This document shows positions 19,309 to 27,174 of a stretch of DNA of 34,807 bases, piece by piece. The stretch spans positions 1-34,807 of the forward strand of contig JADGCV010000039.1 in assembly GCA_015228815.1 (NCBI GenBank). The letters run 5' to 3'. The stretch comes from Magnetococcales bacterium (GTDB lineage: Bacteria > Pseudomonadota > Magnetococcia > Magnetococcales > UBA8363). Position 1 is the stretch's first letter. Each line of letters begins with the position of its first letter. Under the pieces are notes generated by a model. It searched no databases. It had not been told where the DNA came from and saw nothing but the letters and a program-made list of their open reading frames with translations. The position numbers and the translations under genes were made by a program.

Positions 19309-19690
19309 GTGAGCGCTCCTTACTTGAATACACACGACCATTTTGGATATGGATTCCCGCCAACGATTTCCGGCATGGCGAAGCCGTCATGACGCACCTT
19401 GGAAGTCACGGAATCAAGAATTACACGTTTTTCCATGGGAATCAATGAAATCCTGATTGGGGTGCGAACCATGCGTCGATTCGGGAAATCAAGATCGGGG
19501 ACATCATATTTTATTTTGATTCAGCCTGTGTCCATGATCCTCGCGCGATATTGGCGTACAATCATTCGGACCGCCGGCAAACAATCAACCAGGCATGCCG
19601 AACCATGATGTCTGATCATTTTGAAATGACAACAAGATGCAATGGGTTAAAGCATCGTGATGCGCTACCGAATCGTGGGAGAATGAAAGA
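19309..19690. other. Divergent intergenic region
   Basis: About 380 bases lie between the exported NP-x-IPP protein gene (minus) and the ABC permease gene (plus). They should hold both promoters. A TACAAT hexamer at 19557-19562 is a possible plus-strand -10, but the -35 position (ATGATC) is weak. I saw no RNA gene, repeat or convincing open reading frame. Confidence 0.4.
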
Positions 19691-20482
19691 ATGAGGGGTG
19701 GGAATGAAATACACTGGGCTTCCGTGATGGCCATCGCCTGGGTGACGGTGCTGGAGGGGATTCGGACGCGGATGGTGGGGCTCATGGTGGTGGTCTTTCT
19801 GATGGGGATGGGTCTTGCCTTCTTCGCGGGGGCGTTGGCGGTCATGGAGACACGCGAGGTCGAAGCGGCGGTGGCGGGTTTCTTTCTCAGGTTGGGTGCG
19901 GTGGTCACCTTGGCCTTGTTCGTCCTGAGCGCCCAGGTTCGGGAGTTTCACGACAAAGGGATCGATCTGGTCTTGTCCCTGCCCATTCCCCGTGCCGGAT
20001 ATTTGTTGGGGCGTCTGGCGGGATTCGCACTGATCGCGTTGGTGGTGGCGGCGGTGTTTTCTTCGGGAACCCTGCTGTTTGCGCCGGTCTGGCAGTCCGT
20101 CCTGTGGGGGGGGTCGCTGTTTGTCGAATTGTTGCTGGTCATCGCCCTGGCGGTCTTCTCCCTCCTGACCTTTCAACAGGTTCCACCCGCGTTCGCCCTG
20201 GTGATGGCGGTGTATTTCCTGGCCCGTTCGGTGGTGGTCTTGCAATGGGTGGGCCAGGGTCCCATCATGCCCCAGGGGGTGTGGACGGTGTGGTTGATGA
20301 ATCGATTCATCGATGTCCTGGCCTTTTTTCTCCCGGCGCTCGATCGCATGACGCAAAGCGATTGGCTGGTGCATGGCGATGGCGGTTGGGATGATCTGGT
20401 GTTCGTCCTCTTCCAGGGGGGGATTTATCTTGCCCTTCTGGTGACGGCGGCTTTGATCGATCTGTATCGGAAAAATTTCTGA
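19691..20482 (+). CDS. ABC-2-type transporter permease
   Basis: This is an inner-membrane permease-like protein of 263 residues with about six hydrophobic segments (near residues 28-50, 65-85, 108-130, 140-160, 172-192 and 238-256). The VREFHDKGIDLVLSLPIPRAGYLLGR stretch, here spread over positions 92-118, is characteristic of ABC-2 permeases, in which a cytoplasmic loop with LSLPIPR-type sequence contacts the ATPase. Start ATG 19691 has GGGAG 9 nt upstream; an in-frame ATG at 19727 lacks a site. The stop overlaps the next start (TGATG), so the two are translationally coupled. No ATPase gene is adjacent: the only ABC ATPase in the window is at 28058-28780, at the other end of the same-strand gene run, and is the likely partner by inference. 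Substrate unknown. Confidence 0.8.
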   Translation: MRGGNEIHWASVMAIAWVTVLEGIRTRMVGLMVVVFLMGMGLAFFAGALAVMETREVEAAVAGFFLRLGAVVTLALFVLSAQVREFHDKGIDLVLSLPIPRAGYLLGRLAGFALIALVVAAVFSSGTLLFAPVWQSVLWGGSLFVELLLVIALAVFSLLTFQQVPPAFALVMAVYFLARSVVVLQWVGQGPIMPQGVWTVWLMNRFIDVLAFFLPALDRMTQSDWLVHGDGGWDDLVFVLFQGGIYLALLVTAALIDLYRKNF

Positions 20483-21222
20483 TGGCGCGATGGTTCCAAA
20501 CAATGGCCCGGCGCGATCGCCCCTGGGAAGATGTACCCCCGGTCATCGGATGGCTGGCGTTACTGTTTCTTGCGTTGCAATGTCTTTTCCATGCCCAACT
20601 TGTCCCCCCTTCCCCTCGGGCGGTTTCGCTTCCGGCGCCTCTGGCCCCGGGATTGTTTCGTCTGTCGGCGTTGGGCGATCCGATGGCCATGAACCGCATG
20701 GCAATGCTGTGGCTTCAGGGGTTCGACTATCAATCGGGGATCAGCCTTTCCTTCAAATCGCTCGATCCCGTTCGTCTGCGGGACTGGTTGTCCGCGATTC
20801 TCGACCTCGATCCACGGGGGCAATACCCACTGATGGCGGCCAGTCGTATCTATGCCGACATTCCGCGCGAGGAATCCCAGAGAATTCTGTCCCGGTTCGT
20901 TTTCGAACGGTTCTTCGAGGATCCCGACGTTCGCTGGCCCTGGTTGGGACATGTCGCCATCATCGCCAAACACCGCCTTCACGATCTTCCGCTTGCCTTG
21001 AGTTATGCTCGGGCGATTCGTTTGCATGCTTCCCCAACTTCCGTTCCTTCCTGGGCGCGGCAGATGGAAATGACCATCCTCGAGGACATGGGGGAACTCG
21101 ATCAGGCGCGCCTGTTCATCGGTGGCCTTCTGTCCAGCGGCCAGGTCACCGACCCCAGGGAAATCCATTTCCTCGATGACCGTTTGCGGGCGCTTGAACT
21201 TCGGACAGGTGTTTCGAAGTGA
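20482..21222 (+). CDS. Membrane-anchored helical (TPR-like) protein, unknown function
   Basis: I do not recognise a named family. The 246-residue product has one transmembrane segment (about 22-40, VIGWLALLFLALQCLFH) after a short basic N-terminus, then a long soluble domain predicted to lie in the periplasm. The soluble part is helical, with TPR-like spacing (for example DWLSAILDLDPRGQYPLMAASRIYAD is split across 97-123, and a second pair near 165-215 around LPLALSYARAIR and LDQARLFIGG). The start overlaps the ABC permease stop by one base, strongly suggesting one operon and a joint role. It may be an accessory subunit of that transporter. It has no catalytic motif that I can see. Confidence 0.75.
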   Translation: MARWFQTMARRDRPWEDVPPVIGWLALLFLALQCLFHAQLVPPSPRAVSLPAPLAPGLFRLSALGDPMAMNRMAMLWLQGFDYQSGISLSFKSLDPVRLRDWLSAILDLDPRGQYPLMAASRIYADIPREESQRILSRFVFERFFEDPDVRWPWLGHVAIIAKHRLHDLPLALSYARAIRLHASPTSVPSWARQMEMTILEDMGELDQARLFIGGLLSSGQVTDPREIHFLDDRLRALELRTGVSK

Positions 21223-21250
21223 GGACGGTCAGGTGATTGTCAAAGAGTGC

Positions 21251-21279
21251 TTTCCATTGGTTTGCTTCAGGGTTATGAT
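21251..21279 (+). promoter_or_regulatory. Candidate sigma-70 promoter of the chaperone genes
   Basis: TTTCCA (21251-21256) and TATGAT (21274-21279) are separated by exactly 17 nt, with 4/6 and 5/6 matches to consensus. Transcription would start near 21286, about 37 nt before the TPR gene start. If real, the chaperone genes can be expressed apart from the ABC permease pair. The call rests only on sequence match. Confidence 0.4.
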
Positions 21280-21322
21280 GGCCTCCGCTCTAGTGGGGAA
21301 AACTTTGTTCCAGGTGGTGGCG

Positions 21323-23791
21323 ATGAAGAAAAAAAAGGGGGGCGGGAAGGGAAAAAGTCCGACTGCGAACCTGTCCAACGAGGCCATGGGGCTGACGCAT
21401 TTGCACGCGCTTCAGTTCAAGCAGGCGCTCGAACGCTTCAAACTGGCCCTCAAGGAGGATCCCCGCTCCGAACGACTCAAGGAACTGCTGGTCGAGGCCT
21501 ATGTCGGCAGGGCCAGGGAGTTGGCCGGGAAGGGGATGGCCAGGGAGGCGGCCATCATGCTGGAAAAATCGTCTTCCCTGACGGGAAGACCCGCCGACCC
21601 GATGATGTTGTTTTCCCTGTTTCTCAATGGGGGAGACATGGAGCGGGCGGTTTCCTCCCTGGTGGGGCTGACGGAAAAACCCGAGATGAGGGCGCTTTTT
21701 TGTTCCGGGCCCTTTGCGGAAGGGTTGGCGGTTCTGTCCCTTGTCGGTCCGGGGCGGGGGGTCGCGGTACTCATGGAACCGGTGGTTTCCTCGTTTGTCG
21801 ATCATCGGGATACCGCGCTTGAATTTCTTGATGCCTGGGACCGGGGTCTGGATGACCAGGCGATTGCTTTGTTGAAAAAATTGCCGATCGGGTCGCCGTT
21901 CAAAAGTTTTCGCGTGTTCATGCATGCCTTGATTCTTTGCCGCGCTCAGCCAGGGACGGCGCTTGAATGGTTGGGCAGAATTCACGAACGGGAATTGTTT
22001 CATCCCCTGGCCCAGGGGATCCGGGAGATCCTGTCGGAACGGGGGGGTACGCTTAAATCCATGATTTCCTGGAGTCCACCCGTGCGGGAACTGGCCTTTC
22101 GTCTCCTGGAGGTCAAACCCGATGCGGTCCGGATTCTCGGGCGACTTCAATCCCTGGCAGAGAAACCCGATCAATGTGCCAAGGCATTGTTGGACCCCTC
22201 CCTGGAAGCGTATTTTCCGGCGACATCACTCAGGAATCTTTGTCATTCGCTGCTTCCATGCGATCCTGACCTGGCGAGGCCGTTCCAACAACGATTTGGT
22301 TCGCTTCCCCCCTGGGAAAATCATCGAATCCGGGCACTGGCATGGGAACGTCGCGGACAATGGCAAGAGGCCCGCCACGAGTGGGTCCGTGCCATCGAAT
22401 TCATTGATGACCCCTTGATGAAGGCGCAAATCTATCGCCATCTGGTGGAGATTCTGGAAGAAGAGGTTCCAAGGCAGGTCTCCTGGGGGTTCAAGGGATA
22501 CCGAAAAGAAACGGAATCTTTTAAAGTTCAGTATCTGGAAGCCAGTCTAAAGCACGATCCCGATGATCGGGAGACCCACCTTGCCCTGATCCGTCTTCAT
22601 GGCCAGGAACGCAATGCCAAGGAGGTCCGGGCCGCCGTGGACCGGGCGATCGCCCTGTTTCCGGAAGACCGGGAAATCCTCGAAGCGGCGATGGATGCCG
22701 CTTTCGCGGCCAAAACGTTCAAGAAGGCGGTGTCCTTTGCGCAAAAAATTCTTTCGTTCAATTCCATCCATGTTCGCGCCAGGGACGTTCTGATCGAGGC
22801 CCATTTGTCGCACGCCCGGAAGAAGGTTTTCGAAAAACGGTTCGATCTGGCGGAGAAGGAATTGTTGCTGGCCGAATCCATCGAACGGGAACATTCCCGT
22901 TCCGGAAGGGTTCAAGCCTGTCAGGCCATCCTGGCCATGTTTCGCGGGGAAGAGCGGCTGGCCGGGGAATTGCTGCGCAGTCTTCGAAATCAAAAAGGAT
23001 TTTCCCTGCCCCGGGAACTGATGATTCAGGTGGAGGCGCATCGACTCAAGGCGCCCCAGGAAATGGTGCGAAAAATGGGGCATTCGTTGCGGCAACGGAT
23101 TGAGGATACCGTTCCCGAAAAGGGAGGCCTGCTGCAATCGATACAGGATTTGGAGCAGTACCAACGCGAGAAAATCCCCCTGGTCAAACAGTGGTTGCAA
23201 GCGTTGTCGCCATGGTTGGTCCGGGCGGCGGAGGTAAACCTTGCCTTGGAGGAACGGCGCCTGGTCTGCAATTTTCTTCTGGAAAATCAACTGTTCGAAC
23301 CTTTGGAGTCGTTTGCCCGTGTCGGCCTGAACCAATGGGAACAGGATCCTTCCTTTCTTTTCTTCCACATCTTCTCCCAGGCCAAGGGAGATTATCGACA
23401 TGTCGCGAACAAGAATCGGACCGTCCTTGATGAAATCGTCCGGAAGGTGAAGGAATCGCATCTGGACACCCGCACCATGAAAAATATTCATGAATTTATT
23501 TCTCCATTACCTTTATTCACTCATTCTTCGAGTCCTTTCGCGGATGAGTTTGATGAGGATGATGAGGCGGTGTCCGACGACGATCAGGACCAGATCGACA
23601 GTGTCCTTTCCATGTTTGAATTGGTCATCCGGCAGAAAATCGAAGAGGATGCCGCCGGTCGTCGGAAACTTGGAGATAAAAAATATGCCGCGAAGTTGGC
23701 ACGGGATATTGCGAGGAGCGTGGGTGCGGGACCGGAGTTTATCAAAGACGTTCGTGAAATGATCGAAGATATTCTCCTTTCGCGGGAATAA
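21323..23791 (+). CDS. Large TPR-repeat protein of a chaperone gene cluster
   Basis: The 822-residue cytoplasmic protein begins MKKKKGGGKGK at ATG 21323, with AGGTGG 5 nt upstream. An in-frame extension to 21122 overlaps the previous gene and is unlikely. No signal peptide or membrane span is visible. TPR-type helix pairs are clear at the N-terminus (LHALQFKQALERFKLALKED, about 27-46) and again near 420-520 (for example AVDRAIALFPEDREILEAAM). Much of the middle is helical and TPR/HEAT-like but not regular. An acidic Asp/Glu tract (about 735-755, EFDEDDEAVSDDDQDQ) precedes a conserved-looking helical end. It lies just upstream of J-domain-like, GrpE-like and Hsp70 genes. TPR proteins often act as Hsp70 co-chaperones, so I infer a client- or chaperone-binding scaffold. 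Not assigned to a named family. Confidence 0.8.
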   Translation: MKKKKGGGKGKSPTANLSNEAMGLTHLHALQFKQALERFKLALKEDPRSERLKELLVEAYVGRARELAGKGMAREAAIMLEKSSSLTGRPADPMMLFSLFLNGGDMERAVSSLVGLTEKPEMRALFCSGPFAEGLAVLSLVGPGRGVAVLMEPVVSSFVDHRDTALEFLDAWDRGLDDQAIALLKKLPIGSPFKSFRVFMHALILCRAQPGTALEWLGRIHERELFHPLAQGIREILSERGGTLKSMISWSPPVRELAFRLLEVKPDAVRILGRLQSLAEKPDQCAKALLDPSLEAYFPATSLRNLCHSLLPCDPDLARPFQQRFGSLPPWENHRIRALAWERRGQWQEARHEWVRAIEFIDDPLMKAQIYRHLVEILEEEVPRQVSWGFKGYRKETESFKVQYLEASLKHDPDDRETHLALIRLHGQERNAKEVRAAVDRAIALFPEDREILEAAMDAAFAAKTFKKAVSFAQKILSFNSIHVRARDVLIEAHLSHARKKVFEKRFDLAEKELLLAESIEREHSRSGRVQACQAILAMFRGEERLAGELLRSLRNQKGFSLPRELMIQVEAHRLKAPQEMVRKMGHSLRQRIEDTVPEKGGLLQSIQDLEQYQREKIPLVKQWLQALSPWLVRAAEVNLALEERRLVCNFLLENQLFEPLESFARVGLNQWEQDPSFLFFHIFSQAKGDYRHVANKNRTVLDEIVRKVKESHLDTRTMKNIHEFISPLPLFTHSSSPFADEFDEDDEAVSDDDQDQIDSVLSMFELVIRQKIEEDAAGRRKLGDKKYAAKLARDIARSVGAGPEFIKDVREMIEDILLSRE

Positions 23792-23803
23792 TGCTGCTCC
23801 CTT

Positions 23804-23830
23804 GCCCTGTCCGAGTCGGGGCGTTTGTTT
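23804..23830 (+). terminator. Weak terminator-like hairpin between TPR and J-like genes
   Basis: A six-pair stem (23804-23809 with 23817-23822, one T-G pair, 7-nt loop) is followed by GTTTGTTT. It lies between the TPR gene stop and the J-like start. It could act as a partial terminator lowering expression of the downstream chaperone genes, or be chance. Confidence 0.3.
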
Positions 23831-23844
23831 CACTTTGAGGATGA

Positions 23845-24177
23845 ATGGTGACCATGGATCCCTATTTTGTTCTGGGTGTGACGCGAGAGGTGGATGATGA
23901 CGAGGTCATTCGCCGGGCCTATCTGGAGAGAATTCGACAATGGCCCCCGGAGCGCCATCCCGAACGGTTTCGCAAGGTTTCCGAGGCCTACACCCTGATT
24001 CAGACAAGAAAGAAACGGTTGAATTTTAATTTATTTCACCATGTCGAGACGCCTGATCTTTCGGAACTGGAATCACGGGTGATGTCGTCGGAGGTGAAAG
24101 GAAGGCCATCCCGGGAGGAACTGGTGGGATGGATGAGGGCTTTGTTGGCTTCGTATCATTTTGGCGACAGGAGATAG
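23845..24177 (+). CDS. J-domain-like protein with degenerate HPD motif
   Basis: This 110-residue protein reads as a J-domain from its start: MDPYFVLGVTREVDDDEVIRRAYLERIRQW aligns (in pieces) with the YEILGV...EIRKAYR helices I-II of DnaJ, and FRKVSEAYTLI matches helix III. The HPD loop that stimulates Hsp70 ATPase is replaced: where DnaJ has YHPDR this protein has WPPER. The rest (residues 60-110) is a short C-terminal helix region without zinc fingers. Start ATG 23845 has GAGG 4 nt upstream; GTG 23848 with 7-nt spacing is equally possible. It is followed 3 nt later by the GrpE-like gene. Whether it can still activate its Hsp70 cannot be read; it may be a J-like regulator that binds without stimulating. 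Confidence 0.75.
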   Translation: MVTMDPYFVLGVTREVDDDEVIRRAYLERIRQWPPERHPERFRKVSEAYTLIQTRKKRLNFNLFHHVETPDLSELESRVMSSEVKGRPSREELVGWMRALLASYHFGDRR

Positions 24178-24180
24178 GAT

Positions 24181-24858
24181 GTGGATGAAGGAATCAGGGA
24201 ATCCCTGGTGACCCAGTTTCGGGCGTTCCTTGAGGAATCCCAGGAGCGGAAGGAGGGGATTCCGGTGGGGGCGCGGGCAGGGGATGTGGCGGACGATCTG
24301 ATGCATTTGTATCAGGCGTTGACGGGATTGAAGAATGAAGTTCGTATCGAATCACGCCAGTTCAAGGAGGCGTTGGATCGTTTTCGTGCATTGTTCGCGG
24401 TGGTGGAAGAACAGAAGGTGTTGTTGACCCGGGAAACGGAGCGCCACAGGGAAGTCTGGGAGGATCGGGCGGAACGGTCGAAGGGGACTTTCTTGTTGGA
24501 GTTGGTCGGATTGCGGGACCGTCTGGAGCGCAGTGTGATGGCGATGGAGGCGCATCGTCCGTCGGTCGTTGCGGCCATGTCCCGAAGCGAGACTGCCTGG
24601 AGGGCGGGAATGGTGGAGGGGTTGCGCATGGTGCTGCGAAGGTTGGAACAGACGCTCCTTGGCCAGGGGATTTCGATGGTGGAAACCCTGGGCAGACCGT
24701 TGGACCCTGAAACGATGCGGGTGATCGGCGTGGAACATCATGCCGACCGGGACTCCGATGTTGTCGTGGCGGAAGATTTGAAGGGATACGTGTGGAACGG
24801 GCAGGTGTTGCGTCCCGCGGAAGTGCGGATCAATAAAAAAGAGGGGAACAAGGAATGA
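24181..24858 (+). CDS. GrpE-like nucleotide exchange factor
   Basis: GrpE proteins release ADP from Hsp70. The 225-residue product has a helical, coiled-coil N-terminal half and a C-terminal segment matching the GrpE beta-wing: LGRPLDPETMRVIGVEHHAD, then VVAEDLKGYVWNGQVLRPAEV, comparable to the GrpE GYxxxGRVLRPA signature. Its start is GTG 24181, with AGGAG 7 nt upstream; an ATG at 24179 is in another frame. The N-terminal half is more diverged than in the housekeeping GrpE, and a loop with EAHRPSVVAAM is unusual. It is 3 nt after the J-like gene and overlaps the Hsp70 start by 4 nt (ATGA). It is likely a dedicated exchange factor for the adjacent Hsp70 rather than the cell's main GrpE. Confidence 0.85.
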   Translation: MDEGIRESLVTQFRAFLEESQERKEGIPVGARAGDVADDLMHLYQALTGLKNEVRIESRQFKEALDRFRALFAVVEEQKVLLTRETERHREVWEDRAERSKGTFLLELVGLRDRLERSVMAMEAHRPSVVAAMSRSETAWRAGMVEGLRMVLRRLEQTLLGQGISMVETLGRPLDPETMRVIGVEHHADRDSDVVVAEDLKGYVWNGQVLRPAEVRINKKEGNKE

Positions 24859-26618
24859 GTGAGCCCATCATCGGCATCGATCTGGGAACGACCAATTCGG
24901 AGGTGGCCATTTTCGAGAATGGCCGGGCGCGTCTGATTCGCGATGCCGCGGGACGGGCCATCATCCCTTCAGTGGTCGGAATCGATGGCCAGGGAAAGCT
25001 GTTGGTGGGCGAGACGGCCCTGAATCAATACGTTGGCCGACCGGAGGCGACCATCCGCTCCATCAAACGAAAGATGGGTGGCACCGAAAAGGTGTCCCTG
25101 GGGGGGACCGAATATTCCCCGCAGGAGATTTCGGCCTTTATTCTCAGACATCTGAAGGAAATGGCCCAGGCCGATCTGAAACGGGAGGTGACCCGGGCGG
25201 TGATCACGGTTCCGGCCTATTTTTCCGATGCCCAGCGTCAGGCGACCCGCGAAGCGGGGGAGATCGCCGGTCTGGAAGTGGTGCGCATGATCAATGAACC
25301 CACCGCGGCGGCACTGGCCTACGAGGCAGGAAACCGTGGACGGCGTCATATTTTGGTATTTGACCTCGGGGGCGGTACGTTCGATGTTTCCATTGTTCGC
25401 ATGGAGGATGAGATCATCGAGGTGGTTTCCAGTACGGGAAACAATCATCTGGGGGGCGATGATTTCGATGAACGGATCGGGGAACATATTCTCAAACATC
25501 TGGCCGGGGAACGGCAGTTCGAGGTTGTCCCGGGGACACCGGTCCATGCCCGTATCGTGAGAAGGGCCGAGTCCTCCAAAAGGTTTCTTTCGGATCACCC
25601 CTTTGCCCGGGTCGAAGAGGAGTTCCTGGGGACCCGGGAGGGCGTGCCCCTGCATCTGGACATGGAATTGCCACGTTCGACCTATGAGGAGATGATCCTG
25701 CCGCATGTCGATGAAACTCTGGAACTGGTCCATCGGGCCCTTGACGATGCCCATCTGGACACCGGGGATATTCAGGAGGTCCTCCTGGTGGGCGGGGCGA
25801 CCCGGACACCGGTGATCCGGGAACGGTTGGAAGAGGTTTTTGGTTATGTTCCGCGGGGGGAGGTGGATCCGGATGTTTGCGTGGCGTTGGGGGCGGCCAT
25901 TCAGGGGGCGATCATCGCCGGGGTGAAGGGGACGGCGGTATTGGTGGATGTCACTCCGTATAGTTTTGGCACGAGTGCCCTGGGGGAATTGGATGGAACA
26001 TGGAGTTCGTCTCTTTATGTTCCTTTGATTCATCGCAATACCCCCATACCGACGAGCAAGAGCGAAGTTTTTTTTACCGTCCACGACAATCAGGAAAAGG
26101 TGGATGTCCGCATTTACCAGGGAGAGCATCGGGATGCTTCCTTCAATATCGAGATTGGCCGGTTCATGATCGAAGGGTTGGGGCCGTCCAGGGAGGGGAG
26201 TCCGATCGTCCTTAAACTGGATCTTGACGTGAACGGGGTCTTGCAGGTGACCGCCACGGAGAAGACGACGGGACTCAATAAAAAGATCACGATCGACAAT
26301 GCCTTGACGCGAAGGGGAGAAAACAGCCTGGAACATGCCCGGGACAGGGTATCGGCCTTGTTGGAGGGCGATGGAGAAGCGACCCGTTTTTCGGGAGGCG
26401 GTTCCGAGGGATCCGGGGAGGGGCATGCCGAAACGGTGACGTCTCGGGCGGTGATCGAGAAGGCCCGCGGTCTGCTGGACAAGGCTGCCGACGAGGATCG
26501 GGACGATATGGTCAATCTGATCGAATCGATCGAAGAGGCGTTGCAACGGAAGGATTTCGAAGAAGCCCAGTCTCTGAGGGAACGGTTGGCCGATCTGTTG
26601 TTCTATCTGGAAACATGA
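24855..26618 (+). CDS. Hsp70-family chaperone with shortened C-terminal lid (DnaK-like)
   Basis: The 587-residue protein is a clear Hsp70. The ATPase domain shows IGIDLGTTNSEVAIF (phosphate 1), INEPTAAALAYEAG, VFDLGGGTFDVSIV (phosphate 2) and LLVGGATRTPVIRERL (adenosine). The substrate-binding beta-domain follows (DVTPYSFGTSALGELDG, then QGEHRDASFNIEIGRF and LDLDVNGVLQVTATEKTTG). The helical lid is short and the EEVD-like DnaK tail is absent, so the protein is about 50 residues shorter than typical DnaK; a Gly/Ser linker lies near residue 515. In the substrate domain GTSALG replaces the more usual GIETxGG. It overlaps the GrpE-like stop by ATGA, with GAGGGG upstream. It is a paralogue dedicated to this locus rather than the heat-shock DnaK, by inference. 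Confidence 0.93.
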   Translation: MSEPIIGIDLGTTNSEVAIFENGRARLIRDAAGRAIIPSVVGIDGQGKLLVGETALNQYVGRPEATIRSIKRKMGGTEKVSLGGTEYSPQEISAFILRHLKEMAQADLKREVTRAVITVPAYFSDAQRQATREAGEIAGLEVVRMINEPTAAALAYEAGNRGRRHILVFDLGGGTFDVSIVRMEDEIIEVVSSTGNNHLGGDDFDERIGEHILKHLAGERQFEVVPGTPVHARIVRRAESSKRFLSDHPFARVEEEFLGTREGVPLHLDMELPRSTYEEMILPHVDETLELVHRALDDAHLDTGDIQEVLLVGGATRTPVIRERLEEVFGYVPRGEVDPDVCVALGAAIQGAIIAGVKGTAVLVDVTPYSFGTSALGELDGTWSSSLYVPLIHRNTPIPTSKSEVFFTVHDNQEKVDVRIYQGEHRDASFNIEIGRFMIEGLGPSREGSPIVLKLDLDVNGVLQVTATEKTTGLNKKITIDNALTRRGENSLEHARDRVSALLEGDGEATRFSGGGSEGSGEGHAETVTSRAVIEKARGLLDKAADEDRDDMVNLIESIEEALQRKDFEEAQSLRERLADLLFYLET

Positions 26619-26672
26619 TCGTTTGATGGTGGTTATGGATTCGGTCGTTTTCTATCACGTTGGGGATGGGAC

Positions 26673-26975
26673 ATGGAAATAGAGGAGGGTGTTTCCAGGG
26701 CTTCGAAGGTCGTTCGTGGGGGTGATCAATGTCCCATCTGCCGTGCCGCCAGGACGGCGGGGAACGTCTCCTGCCGGCGGTGTGGTTCCGATCTGACCTG
26801 GATCCTTAAGACCGAGAAACTGGGAAAAGAATTGATTTTCAGTGCCCTGGACCATTGTTCCATGGGTGATTGGGAAGAGGCGGCTCGCCGGGCGCGGCGG
26901 GCGCGGTTGGTTCACGGCACGGTTTTTTCCAGGGTTCTGGAACAATTTTTTGAGCGGGGACGTTCCATAAGATGA
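26673..26975 (+). CDS. Small zinc-ribbon protein of the chaperone cluster
   Basis: This 100-residue protein has two CxxC pairs (CPIC at 20-23 and CRRC at 34-37), giving a compact zinc ribbon. A helical tail has repeat-like charge (SALDHCSMGDWEEAARRARRARL is split over 58-80), resembling one TPR unit. ATG 26673 follows a purine-rich GGGATGGGAC region that may serve as ribosome-binding site. It lies 55 nt after the Hsp70 gene on the same strand and reads as the last gene of the chaperone set. The combination of zinc ribbon and TPR-like helix suggests a protein-binding adaptor. Function unknown; small size lowers certainty. Confidence 0.7.
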   Translation: MEIEEGVSRASKVVRGGDQCPICRAARTAGNVSCRRCGSDLTWILKTEKLGKELIFSALDHCSMGDWEEAARRARRARLVHGTVFSRVLEQFFERGRSIR

Positions 26976-27174
26976 AAAATACCGATCTTTTATCGTCGAT
27001 TCGCTCCTTTCTTGTTGCCCGTGGTCCATGAAACGGGTGGAACCTGTTCCTGGAGAGGCAACTGTGATAGGTTCATGGGATCCTGTGCGGGAGAATTTGT
27101 CCGCGAACCTGAATGAACGATGGTTCGATTCATGATGTCATCCCGCAAAACCCGGTTTGAAAGGAGCCTGTGTC

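Noticed and set aside
24969-26546. A 525-residue minus-strand open frame
   Set aside because: It is antisense to the Hsp70 gene; such long antisense frames are common opposite GC-rich conserved genes.
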